Positions 49,441-61,244 of a stretch of DNA of 64,000 nt are shown one piece after another. The notes under the pieces were generated by a model. The model ran no database searches, was not told the DNA's origin, and saw nothing but the letters and a program-made list of their open reading frames with translations. Each line of letters begins with the position of its first letter. Within the stretch, counting starts at the first letter, position 1. The DNA comes from Pontederia crassipes. Its lineage: Eukaryota > Streptophyta > Magnoliopsida > Commelinales > Pontederiaceae. Location: positions 69,162,639 through 69,226,638 of the forward strand of contig CM060196.1 in assembly GCA_030549335.1 (NCBI GenBank), in the 5' to 3' direction. Position numbers and translations under genes: made by a program.

Positions 49441-49479
49441 AACTTCCCTAAGCTTAAAGTCTTGCTTGTCCTCAAGCAA
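49441..49479 (-). other. Terminal hairpin and polypurine tract
   Basis: On minus, TTGCTTGAGGACAAGCAA (49479-49462) is a perfect seven-pair stem with an AGGA loop. It is followed by AAGCTTAGGGAAGTT directly before the LTR. Same arrangement as 14389-14427. Confidence 0.8.
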
Positions 49480-49802
49480 AAATTCAAAACAAGGCTAAAA
49501 AAATTTCATCATAGCCTCCACATTGTCAACTGACTAATTTTCTCACACAATTCTTCTGCACACCTACTACTCAGCATCTTATCATTTTCCATGCACTTAG
49601 CTTCATAGAGATTCTGAATGCTACACAAATTTACACAATCTCAAATTCAGCCTTGTAGAAAAATAAATTGTCTGTCAAATAATAGCATTGATATTGAACA
49701 CATAAGTACTAATTGAGCTTAAAACTTTTTCTTTTTCTTTTTTTCTTTTCACTTTTCAACTTTATTTTCAATCATTTTAAAAGTTCTAATCTTCAAGCAG
49801 GA

Positions 49803-49922
49803 TTGCACAAGGAAGTCCATGTAGCAGGCTTTGGACTGATGACTCTCAGACCAGATGACCTTAGGACACCAGGTGATAAAGCACCCCTCGAGTTTACTTG
49901 CCCGAACAACCAAGGTTCTGAA
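49803..49922 (-). other. Conserved 3' non-coding box, copy 1
   Basis: Minus-strand copy of the box at 14000-14100. It reads AGAACCTTGGTTGTTCGGG and later GTCCTAAGGTCATCTGG. The second stem-loop survives mostly through G-U pairs. A second copy lies 170 bp away. Confidence 0.6.
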
Positions 49923-49972
49923 TGAAGAGTTCGAACTTAGCCATGATTCAGTACTCCTGTGCTTCTCCATAT

Positions 49973-50090
49973 TCCACAAGATGGTCCATGTAGCAGGTTT
50001 TCGATCGACGGATCCCAGAGCAGTTGCCCTTAGGTCGCCAGGCATGAACCCCTACGGATCTAATTACCCGAACACATCTTGGTTCCGGAT
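49973..50090 (-). other. Conserved 3' non-coding box, copy 2
   Basis: On minus it reads GGAACCAAGATGTGTTCGGG, then TAATTAGATCCGTAGGGG, then GCGACCTAAGGGCAACTGC. Both stem-loops are retained with G-U substitutions relative to 14000-14100. Confidence 0.65.
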
Positions 50091-50570
50091 AACACTTTTG
50101 TACCTACACATAACTTTATTCATCATATTTTATTATTTGTTGGGATTTAACTAACCCTTCTTTTTTTTATTCACTTTCAATTTTTATAAGCTCAAAAAGT
50201 ACTTGATATGGTCAATAAGAAGGCTACTATTGATCAAGAGTTAAAAGAAATTAATAAAAAAGGGATGAATATGATTTTGTCTTCTAGTCATTCATAATTA
50301 TACTTAGCATGGGCACACAGTCTATAAGTTTGATACTGAAGTAGCAAGTGATAAGAAAGAAAAGTATTCAAATTTCATCAATTAACGACATGTCTTTGAA
50401 CTTCTACTAAAGGATAATTAAAACAGTAAGACAAGAGTTTATAAGATGGTAGCAAAAATAAATGCATGCAATGGTATTTTTCGAAAATTTTCAAAATTTT
50501 TGGATTTTTTTATTATAAATAGATGCAAACATAAGCAAAGAAAGAAATATGCAATGTATGAAATGCAACC

Positions 50571-50610
50571 CAAACTCCCCCAAGCTTGAACCAGACACTG
50601 TCCTCAGTGT
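50571..50610 (-). other. Internal hairpin plus polypurine tract
   Basis: On minus, ACACTG-AGGA-CAGTGT (50610-50595) is followed by CAAGCTTGGGGGAG. It matches the module at 13511-13543 and lies about 1.1 kb from the 3' LTR. Confidence 0.7.
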
Positions 50611-50693
50611 TAAGACAGCAAGGGAAAGAGAAAAGATAATATAGAAAAGCTAAAGAAATAAAAATAAAGAAAAGGGAAAAGATACAACCGGAT

Positions 50694-51460
50694 TTATTGT
50701 CGATGGAGAGATGCTCGGCCTCGATATATATATCGATGAAGGTGTCGGCCGTAAATGGTGTCGGTGAGAGGAGATCTCGGCCGATAATTGAGAGTCTCAG
50801 CCGTAAAAGCTTGGCCGCAAAATTTTGTGGATGAAGATCTCAGTCGTGCAATCTTGGCCGTAACAGCTGGTTGATGAAGAACCTCGGCCGTAGTTGATGA
50901 AGAACTTTGGCCGTAGTTGATGAAGAACTTCGGCCGTAGTTGATGAAGAACCTCGGCCGTAAGAAGTAGATTGTGTAGATTGTGCCCGTAAGGTGACGAC
51001 CGTGGTGATGGTAGCTGACGTCTCGACCGTAAAGAGAAAAGCTCGGCCGGAGTTTGGTCGTAAGAGAGCAGCGGAGATGGCGTGACTTCGGCCGTAAAAC
51101 GAAGGCGGCGTGGAAGCTTGACCGTAATGCACAGGGCGTAATGGTGAGAGGGGCGGCGTAACTTCGGCCGTAAATAGTTGGCTCGGTGTGGAAGCTCGGC
51201 CATAAGGGATGGGTGGTGGTGCTGGTGTTCGGCGCTCGTCCGGGCGTAAGGAGTCAACTCCGGTGGAAGCTCGACCGTAAGGGAGCTGAGGTTAGGTCGG
51301 TGAGGCTTCGGCCGTAAGGGCTTTTGGGCGAGAGGCATTGAAACTTCGGCCGTAATATGTCTCGGCCGTAAGGAAGAAAAGTTCGGCCGTAATTGATGAT
51401 GCTCGGCCGTAAGAGTAAGAACTTTGGAACTTCGGCCGTAAGGCGGTGGTGCTTGATCTG
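50694..51460 (-). repeat. CGGCCGTAA-rich block with a repeat-derived open frame
   Basis: At least ten exact CGGCCGTAA words plus CGGCCGTAG and other variants occur in about 770 bp, some embedded in a short tandem unit TTGATGAAGAACTTCGGCCG. A 214-codon frame on minus (51338-50694) stays open because the word translates as LRPK, YGR or TAEV. It shows no family motif and I regard it as a by-product of the repeats. Confidence 0.75.
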
Positions 51461-52880
51461 CAAGGATGTGGAAGGGGTAAAGAATTTAAAGGAAACTTCA
51501 GCGTAAACTTACCTTTCCCACGTGATGCGCGCAGTGAAGGGTCACATCAAATTGAAGGAGCGCAGCGATCGGCCGATTCCAAGGTGATTTTTTTTTCTCG
51601 CCTTGTCATGTCCGAGATGAACCCGACGTGTTAATTCATGCATCGCTCGGTCCACGTATCCGAATAAATGATTAGTCGAGTTCCTCTCCGTGCACAAAAA
51701 GAAATATCGATTAGATGACTCCTTAAACTATTAATTAAAATGCCAAACAACTAAAATAAAATAAAATAAAAAAAATAACTTAATAAAAAAAATAGAGAGA
51801 ATTAGTTGTGATTAAATATTCAATTCGTCACTGCAACAACCAAGTGTCAGAAAAAAATTTAAATAAAATAAAAAAATTAATATCTGATCAGAATGTGTGA
51901 CATATAAATTTATCCAAAGGATTAACTTAGTTGTGATTTGATTTTCACTCAAGTCTTGCAACAACTAATTTTCAGTAAAATAAAAGAATAAAATAAAATA
52001 TATATAAGAAGGAAGAAATTCAGATAATAGGTCACGAAAAAAATTGAGATTTTAACAAATAAAGTCTTTCGGCCTGATAGAATTTGAAAATTCGTCATTA
52101 AAATTAATTTTCGAGAGGAACTTTTTAGAAACCTAATTACGGCCGCAAACGGAGGTTCTTCAAATCAATACAAATACCAAATATTAATATTGATCGAAAG
52201 AATTTATGATGATGTAACAACTGCACAAAATAAGTCTGAACTAATTTTGCGGCCGTAAAGTTAATAATCAGACATAATAAAAAAACTATTTTCAGAGAGG
52301 AAATAAGATGGATCGACCGCAATACAGAAACAGATTTACGGCCGAAATTAATTTAGTAATTCGAAGCTCGTTCGGCCGTAAAAATATTGAAACAGTGTCA
52401 AAAGATTCAACATGAAGGCGTAAACCAATTAAATTACGGCCGTAACAAATTAGTTATCATGGAATTTCGGCCGTAAGACAGAAAATTAAACAGGGTGTTC
52501 GATCGAAATAAAAAAAATCGAACGCAACGTCGACGATTTAATCCTTTACGGCCGAAGAAGAGTAAGATTCATATCGGTCGTAAGTCGATGACAATTAAGT
52601 CAAACGTGAGGTAAAACATCAACACATATAAATCGATCGAAATGAAATTAAATCAAACTTATTCGTTCAGAAATATATTACGGCCGAGTTGAAGAAAAAT
52701 CCATGTCGGATGATCCATTACGGCTGAGACAGACTAAATCGCTTTGGCCAAAACAAAGTCAAATCAAAAGATCAAACTATTATAATGTTACGGTCGAGAA
52801 TGAAAAAGTCACAAATAAATTGGCCGAAAAGGTCGTAATATGGTGTAAAAACAAATGTTTATAAATTTTACGGCCGCAAA

Positions 52881-53065
52881 ACCATGAGATCAATTCTCGG
52901 CCGTAAAAAGAAAATATGAGATCATTCTCGGCGGTAAACATAAAACATGAGATCATTCTCGGCCGTAAACATAAAATATGAGATCATTCTCGGCCGTAAA
53001 CATAAAACATGAGATCATTTTCGACCGTAAACAGAAAACATGAGATCATTCTCGGCCGTAAAGAA
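52881..53065. repeat. 31-bp tandem array containing the CGGCCGTAA word
   Basis: Six units of the form ACATGAGATCATTCTCGGCC followed by GTAAACATAAA, with few changes between units, so the expansion is recent. Confidence 0.9.
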
Positions 53066-53691
53066 GATTAAATTCTCGTCTGCAAGCTTAATCAATCATA
53101 TCACAAGAGAATTCAATTTGATCTGGATGAGGTGAATCTCGACCGTAAAGATAAAAATTGTCAATTAAGATGAAATGAGGTCACCTCGGCCGAGATGAAG
53201 TCAACATGATTGGCCGTAATGCAAAATAGGGTTTCGACCGAAATAAACAATTGAATCATTACGGCCGAAATTGAATTGAGTCGATTTTTTTTACGGCCGT
53301 AAAACAACGAAATTAAATCAAATATAACAAACTACTTTGGCCAAAACGAAATCAAATCCATGGCGTAAAACAACGTTCAGATAAAATTACGGCCGTAAAA
53401 CACAAAATTAAATTTCAATCGATATTGCGAGCCGTAAAACTAGTAAAGCCGACAAAAATCAATCTCGGTCGTAAAACCATAAGTCAACAGTAATCCAAAA
53501 TTTCGTAAAGCATTAGCCAAAGTCAACAATTTTAATCTAAAATGTCGCGACCTTTATCTACAAAAGAAAAGATGTCAATTTATTCACAAAAAATTAATTA
53601 AAACAATTAATACATATTTATAAAGGATTATTTACACTTTATTTACATCTCCTAATTATTCATAAAAATCAGAAATTAATTAATAAAATAT

Positions 53692-53709
53692 TCCCCGGCA
53701 ACGGCGCCA
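53692..53709 (-). other. Primer binding site, tRNA-Asp type
   Basis: On minus, TGGCGCCGTTGCCGGGGA is a perfect 18-base match six bases from the LTR. It fixes the element's orientation. Confidence 0.94.
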
Positions 53710-53715
53710 AAAACT

Positions 53716-55480
53716 TGATGCGTTGTATTTATAATAATAAAATTTGCTAGCAAGTACACTAGTCGCTCAAGTAATATAGTAAAAAGGAGTAAGAATGTCG
53801 AACCCACGAGGAATATTATTAATTCAAAATCTGAATCTTTAAATTAATAAGAGAGGAAAAACATGGATTTTGAAAATGAGTTTTAAAAGATAAAGAAAAT
53901 AAAATAAAGATAAGATAGTGGTGTTGAAGTTAGGCCTTAGGATGAAAATAGATCAGGATAAATATTTGAACTATAAAAGATAACTTTAATCTTTAAAGAT
54001 AGATTAGAGTCTCCCTAAAGTAATCTAACATGATTAACTTGTGGTCTCCACGACTGGCATCCCTCAATTTAATCATATAGAACTATCTTAATTTAATAAG
54101 AATTGAAGTCTCCACGACTGGCACCCCCAAAATCATATTAAAATTAAGATGCATTAAATTGGATTCTCTAGACTATTAATCACTCCACAAACTGGTATAG
54201 ATTAATAGACCATACAAACTTGATTCTCCACACACTAGTTATCAAATTTATGTCAATTATTAATTTCACATAAAATCAATTAATTTAATTAATGAATTCT
54301 GAAATCAAATAATCCACAAACTGATAAGTACTCAACTCAGAAATCCAAGTAATTAAATTAAAAGCATTAAGCACAATTAACTAATTGATCAGAAAAGATT
54401 AAAATGAATAATATAGGGTCCAAATAGTTTCCCTTCAATAATAATCTCCTAAAATGAAATAAATAAAAATATGGAGTTCATCCTAGAAATTCTGGAGAGA
54501 TAATAACAAAATAATAATAATTGGAAGAATTACACCCAAATAGATCGAAGCTTCGGATCACGGGCAGACAGTCGGGCAGCCTCTCGAACTTGATCAAGGT
54601 CGCGATCAACTTCCAGCCGTCGCACCTCTCTCCTCTTGGTCGTAGCCTGCAGAGCTCACGACTCTCCGTGGAAGAAACCTGAACTTCAGAGCATGAATTA
54701 AAACGATGGATTCTTCACGTATTTATAGGGTGCGGATGGCCTTCAATTTGATCTCGGCCGTAACATCGTACGGTTGACTTTAAAATTATAAGATAAACTC
54801 GGCCAAAGATAAATCCTTTTATCATTACGCCCAAAAGATAAATCTTTCTTATCTTTACTCCCTTTGAATCTCGGCCGTAAGGAAAGAACTAAATCTTTAC
54901 TCCCAAAGAGATAAAATTCCTTTTACTCCCTCCAAATCTCGGCCGTAAGGAAGGAATTTATCTTGTTACGCCCAAACAATTTTATCTTTACATCTTCATA
55001 TATCGGTCAAACGGATGCTTTCATTGCCATTACCCCCTCCAAATCTCGGCCGTAAGAAATTATTTTATCTTTACACCTTTCGAATCTCACCCAAAACATC
55101 TTTATCTTCATGCCATTACGCCCAAAAGATAAAATCATTTATCTTTACTCCTTTTGAATCTCGACCAAAACGACTTGGGTGTAAAGACAAATCTCGGCCG
55201 TAATGATGAATTCTTCATTCTAATCTCGGCCGTAATGATAAATTCTTCGAAATTTTGGCCGATACAGCACAGTCCATTTAAATCTCGATTTTTCCTGTAA
55301 AATAATTATCAAAATTTAGTTAATCCATTCACAATTAAAATATTCAGAGAATTTAATAATTAAAATTGATAAATCCGGAATTACGATTAAAAGTAACTAA
55401 AAATGATGCATGCCATGATCAAATTATAGAAAAATTAACTAAAATAATTATCTAAAATATGTTGTATTTTGCATGCATCA
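53716..55480 (-). repeat. 5' LTR (element orientation) of the CGGCCGTAA-rich element
   Basis: Copy of 47676-49440, same length. Differences between the two are almost all C/T or G/A transitions. Confidence 0.93.
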
Positions 55481-55485
55481 CTTAC

Positions 55486-56278
55486 CTACATGTAAGAATG
55501 AAGTAGGTGAAAAGAAGTTTCTAAATGCCAAAGAGCTGAGAATGAACATGTCAAGAAAATTGAATTGATATAAAGAGGATGAAGACATCTCATGCATGAT
55601 AAAATTTTATGCCAAGAAAGACTGATGTAGATGGATTTTTAAACCTAATGATAAAGTTGTACGAAAGGTATCTCCAACCAAGTTCCTCCTACTAAGAAGA
55701 TGTTTGACACATATCACCCATTTGATCGGAAATTGAAATATGTCCAAATGATGTCATGTCATGACATCCTCAAGTTTCTTATGATGATTGAAGCTGATTT
55801 TACTTCTAAAAGTCCTAATTGATCCTTTGTAATCAAAAGTTAGAATGTTGGTTAAGGAAGATGCAAGACGAAAAGAGGATGGTCATGGCCTATTTAAAGA
55901 GGAGTTTACAATCTCATATAAGCCAATTCTTTAATTAACATATGGACGATTTAGATGACAACACATTATTGTGTTGACTGAAGTAGATTTTATTTCTCAA
56001 TTATAGAAAAGGCAAAATAAAAAGATGAACCATATGATGCAAAGAAAATGTCGACCTTTGCCCTAAGGTACATTATGATAAAAGGACCCATTGTCCTCAT
56101 GCATATGATGACGGAAGGAATATGTCCTTAAGATGATGAAGATGGAACGATGATGAACAAATGTCTTTCTAAGTGTGAGATGTACCATCGCACAAATGAC
56201 CAAGAAGTTTTCTTCTTGTTTGAAGATCCTACCCGATGACTAAATTCGAGGATGAATTTTATTTTAAGGGGTTTATGA
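55486..56278 (+). other. 3' interior of the chromovirus-like element
   Basis: Continuation of 45162-47675 after the insertion. Coding motifs are not recognisable. It ends with AAATTCGAGGATGAATTT and the purine tract before the 3' LTR, a hallmark of chromovirus 3' ends. Confidence 0.7.
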
Positions 56279-59200
56279 TGTAACGCCCGAGGGATTTTAA
56301 AAGAACGAAAAAAGATAAAAGAGGAAAGGTTAAAATCTGAATAGGAGGAGATAAAGAAAGGAGAAATATAAAACTAAATCAAAAGATAAGATGGAAACAA
56401 ATCAGGGAAAATCTATTCCAATAACAACTCAAATTTTCCTCTCCTATAAATATTAGGCCAAGCGAACGAACAACCCCATATTTTTCCTACAAGCCGGCCC
56501 TAGTTGCTCGCCTGCTCATGCGTCTTTTCCGTTCCTTCTCGTCCATGATCCGCCGCCGCCAATAGGAGACTTGCCGGAGGGATTTGGACAACAACGTACG
56601 TGGACGATGAGCCTGGACAGAGGGGAACAGTCGGAATAAAGAAGAGGAAGAGGAAGAACACAAAAAAGAAGAGAAAGGACGTGAGGTTTCAATGGAAACT
56701 TCACAAGGTATGGAACTATGGTAAATTCTTCCTAGAATCATGATTTTAGACTTGAAACATATTCTAGTTAATCCCTAATTATAGTATGATGTCGTATGAC
56801 GATGTTTGATGCCGGCCATCGTCGAAAAAGATGATCGAAACATGCACTGCGCGTCCACGCAGATTCTGCGTAAGAGGACCCGGTCCGGGTTGACCTTAAG
56901 CCGGCCCGAGCAGGTCCAAACTCGGATCGAGTTCTATGAACTCGGCCCGAATCCATCATTGTCGCGCTCTCCGAGCTCTGCAACAGGATGAACCCGGCCC
57001 GGGTTGATGATGACCCGGCCCGAGTTCCACCCATGATGAAGAAGTCGGGCGTGATGGCTGCCCCGACTCGACGACGACCTGACCCGACCCGGGTGTGACC
57101 CGAGCCCAGCCCGAGTTAACCTTGTTTTTCCGATAATGATGTCCGATGAACTCGGCCGGGTTCTGCCTAATTCGGCCCGGATTTCGATACCAATTATGAT
57201 GATTCTAAGATGTTTAGGCTCCTGATTCATGTGCTTAATCCTGATCTAAATCATAATGATGATTATATTATTTATGCATTTACTAGCGATGATGTCCAAT
57301 ATGGCTCTATGATCTTATGACTCTTATTATGATGACTTAAAAATTAGATCCAATCATATCGATGATGACACCGATTCATATCCATCAAGCTGATCTATTT
57401 ATGATGATGATTAAGATGTTTATGCACATCTGACTTCTCTCCATGATCCTATCTTGTAGTTTTGATTATGTCTTATATAATGATGATGATTAGGACCCTT
57501 GATCATTATGATTTATTAATCATTTCGTATGATGAACAAATCTTGATCATAATCCTTATGTCCTAATAAAGATAAATTAAAAGTTGCAAGATAAAAGATG
57601 AAAAATGTTAAATGGAGAGCTCTTTTTATGATGGACTAGTGACGATCAATTATGGGCTGACTACGGTTAGTTATGGGCTGACTACGGTCAGTTATGGGCT
57701 GGCTCTGTCAGTTATGATGATGATGATGGATGGGTGATAGTGATATTTGAGGGTTTTATGATAACTTGCTGATTTTTGGTTCAAAAGTCAAATTTTTGAA
57801 TTTTTGTTTCAATCCCCTAACTCACTCTCTACTGCAGTGCACAGATCAATTGTAGTAACCCTAAATGTCATATCCACAGTGATTTGAAGTCCTAGACTAC
57901 CTAAAAATAATTTAGATTAATCCTACTTGAAGTGGCAAAAATAGATTTTTAAAGAGTTTGGAAAACAGATTTTTAAAAGTATGCGGAATGATAACTATTT
58001 TGAAGTTTTTGAAAAGTTAACTAAACTGAATTATAAATACTAATCTAGAGGCTAAAAGGGTTTATCTATCAATGAGGAAGGTCCTCCTAAGAATTGGGGT
58101 TTATCTAATTTAATTATGGATGGAAATGGACAAGTTATCACTTTATAGTCAAATCTAATTCAACCTTCAATATGATTATTTTCACAGCTCAATTAGACCA
58201 GAACTAAACAATATATTGTCATATAATTGTTAGCCAAGTTGAATTAGAAGAGTATCCCCACTGAAAATCAAGTTATCATTAAATTCAATCCAACTCATTT
58301 GCTGATTTTTGGCAATTCAATCAAATCTGAAATGATAACTTCTAAATTGCACTTTGAAAGTGAAGGTAATGCTTCAAGCAACTAAACAGGGATGAAATCA
58401 ATCTAATATTAATGCAAATGCTCTTTGGTTTATCTCTAAACTACAAGAGAATTTAAAATCAGCCTCTCAGCTGCAAATTCAAATGAAATTCACATTTCCA
58501 TTTATGAATTGGATAGAAATCAGCACTTAATTCATGTAAGGGAATTCAGCACATGCAATTGCTCCTTGGTTCATCTCTGAACATCAAGGAAGCCACAAGA
58601 TCACCTCTCAGCGGTAGGTTAAAGCAGAGGTTTAACAATGTCATGGCAGATTCCCCAAATTCAGAAAACAGATTTGGAAATCATATTTGAAAATCAGAAA
58701 TCAGCAATGGATAGTTTGCAACATTTCAAGGATTAAAACCTTGGAATTACCATTGTCTCTTGATTCATATCTGAACAAGAAGGAACCTAAAGATTAGCTT
58801 CTTAGCTACTAAGAAATCAGGGCTCCACAATGATGAAAACAGATTTGACAATCCAGAAATCAGAAATGGGAAAACAGATTTCAGAAATCAGAAAATTAGA
58901 TTCCTAATTGGAGATTGGATCTAAAACATGTCATTGGTTCTTGATTCATTTCTGAACAAGAATGGATCAAAAGACAACCTCTCAATTGTAAATACAAATA
59001 AGATCTCACAATGTCAAGATTAGAATCCAATGAATTCAGGATTGTAGAAAACAGAAATCAGATTTCAGTGCAGGAAATCTGATTTGTTCATATCCCATCC
59101 ATAACTAATTAGACTACTACCCTATCCTAGGAGAAATGGAGTTTAGCTCCTCATAATTATAAACATTGATACAAGATAGAAGGCCAAACAGATACAAAAC

Positions 59201-61237
59201 ATCCTAAAATATATTCTGTCCACAAGAAATTCAACAGCCTTCTTCTCCCTTCTGCTCAGCAACCCTGCAATGGCCGACCTCCTCCTGATTTCCTAGGGTT
59301 CTCAGCTTATATCTGACTTTCCTCCACCCTTAGATCAGCATCAAAGTGTTCCCCTATGCCTTGATTGTGCCAAGTTCCTCTGGACAGAAAATATCTCAGG
59401 TGACAGCTTTTTGAACAGCAAAAAGTAGGTGGTCCCCCCTTGCTTTTCCAACCTTTTGCAACTTGTTTTTCCCTGATAGAAGAGATAGAACACCAAATAT
59501 CAAAGTCCTCAAATAGGAAATGAACAAATAAGGATAAGAAAAGTCACCAGGGTCAGCTCAAACATCAAATAAAATCTGGTGTTATGAAGATGTGAAATCA
59601 GTAATTGAAATGATAAGTTTGAGAACCCGGAAAGATAACTTTGCATAAATCTTGGAAAATGATCAAATATAGATGGTTCAGAACATTGAAGGCATAAAAG
59701 GGAGTAGGATGGCAAGTGAATGAGGTCAGAAATCAAATATGGATAAGATTTCATAGGAATGATAACTTGGGTGCCAAAACGATAACTTGATTGTCTTAAA
59801 AATGATAACTAGTCATAACTTTGGTTGTGCTAATCCAAATGTGATCAAATTTGAACAGTAATGGGTTAGGACAATAATATAATGATTGCCTGAGGCCTTT
59901 GTGCAGAATTGATAGTTTTGCATGTCAAAATGATAGTTTTGCCCTTTAACGATAACTTGGCATTAGAAAATGATAACTTGTTCAAATGGATTTATAATTT
60001 TGCACAAGTTGAGATATGATCATCCAAATATGATTCATTCATGATAATAATGGATTTAGGGCAGGAAAATCATTAGAAATCAGCTCACTCAAAATAATGA
60101 TAACTTGGCATATAGGAGTGATAACTTGTCCTAAAAATGATAACTTGGCATAGAATTGAAATATTTATGGATTTTAGCATTTCAGAACCTCTATGCACAT
60201 ATAATTAAGTATAAAATGAGGAAGATCAACTAGTTATCACAATCCATGCATTCCAAACATAATTGGCCAAAAGTTGGGCAATTTAGGGGCTCGATAGGGG
60301 TGAAATGCATTTAAAATGGGATAAAAAATTATATTGATTAGCTAGTGATCAACGGGTTGAGGCAGGCCTCCCCGTGGGTTGAAATATACCCCACTATAAG
60401 TCAAAGATGAATAATAAGATGATGAAGAAGATGAAGCATATTAATAATGAAATTCCTTCATAATGATTAGTGGCTCTTGCCACATCTTTTCATGATCTCT
60501 TGATCTATTATTAATATGAACTAAAGAAGATGATTCACTTCATGATTATCTATGCTCCTACGATGATTTCTCCTGATTCTTTATATGATGATGACCTCAT
60601 AATCATGATAATTGGCGCTTGCCACTTAATGATGATTTATTATGATCTATCTCGATCTTTTGATCTTATGATCCCAAGAAGATGACATTTTGATCTATTG
60701 ATTTCTTATGATCTTGGTGATCTTCTATCCATATGACATGTTACAAAAATCCTTTACTTATATCATGATGCATGATGTTTATTTTTCTTCTTTATAGTAA
60801 TGATGATGTCTTTATGATTCTTGTCTAGTATCATGATCTTATGATTATTTCTATCTTACTTTCATATTGAGTTGTAAAACTCATAGGGAGGTTTCTCCCC
60901 TGCATGTTCTTAAATGCAGGACCAGATCTTAATGATGAAGGTGGCCAACGATGACAGATCGAGCTCGTAGGTTGCTGCACATGGGTATCTTGAATCCTTT
61001 AGTTTGATGTACTAGCTTTCCTTTGGACTCACATGAAGTTCTTTATCAATCTTCCGCATACTAAGATGTCATACTCTTTTTGATATTTAATGATGATTAA
61101 GTCTTCCGCTTTTATCGATGTTGAGTTGACCAGTGAAAGTCTTATTTTCGGTCAACATGAGGTACACGTAAGGATGACCCGTAGCGTCTCCGAAGCGTAT
61201 TCTACCACGTGGCGGGGTGCGATTTTGGGGCGTTACA
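56279..61237 (+). repeat. 3' LTR of the chromovirus-like element, long form
   Basis: 4959 bp. Both flanks match the 5' LTR; 56973-60268 is extra. The first part of the extra segment (to about 57740) continues the CTCGGCCCGG and GATGATG word usage of the LTR, so this is probably the original LTR and the 5' copy was shortened. Confidence 0.8.
57759..60239. repeat. AT-rich segment with GATAACTT words and tandem repeats, possible solo LTR
   Basis: The segment starts TGATAACTTG and ends CTAGTTATCA, LTR-like inverted ends, and its opening layout resembles Athila-type LTRs. However no target duplication is visible (TTTTA left, CAATC right). About eight ATGATAACTTGG words cluster at 59750-60150, and four diverged units of 140-190 bp lie at 58416-59010. 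The minus frame at 59509-59754 has no recognisable motif. Confidence 0.45.
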
Positions 61238-61244
61238 GTAGAAC

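Larger units (their letters stand above)
47676..55480 (-). mobile_element. Athila-lineage non-coding LTR element rich in CGGCCGTAA
   Basis: Innermost layer. Two LTRs of identical length (1765 bp) start TGATGCGTTG and end GCATGCATCA on plus, with perfect CTTAC duplications (47671-47675 and 55481-55485). A perfect tRNA-Asp primer site (53692-53709) lies beside the right LTR and polypurine tracts lie left, so it runs right to left. By eye the LTRs differ at about 30 positions (roughly 98% identical), so it is the youngest insertion here. The 4.25-kb interior has no gag or pol. It carries two hairpin-purine modules, two copies of the conserved 3' box, a 31-bp tandem array, and dozens of CGGCCGTAA words. 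It needs a helper element for movement. Confidence 0.93.
43496..61237 (+). mobile_element. Chromovirus-like Ty3/gypsy element with decayed pol
   Basis: Third layer. LTRs start TGTAACGCCCGAGGG and end GGCGTTACA (5' 43496-45161, 3' 56279-61237). A GTAGAAC repeat flanks the element; because both LTRs are followed by GT, the true duplication is either the 7-mer or AGAAC. A primer site TTAGGTATCAGAGCC follows the 5' LTR. The 3' side has the classic AATTCGAGGATGAATTT run and purine tract TTTTAAGGGG. The pol region is recognisable but full of stops. The whole element is rich in GATGAT and ATGATC words. An Athila-lineage element is inserted in its interior. Confidence 0.85.
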
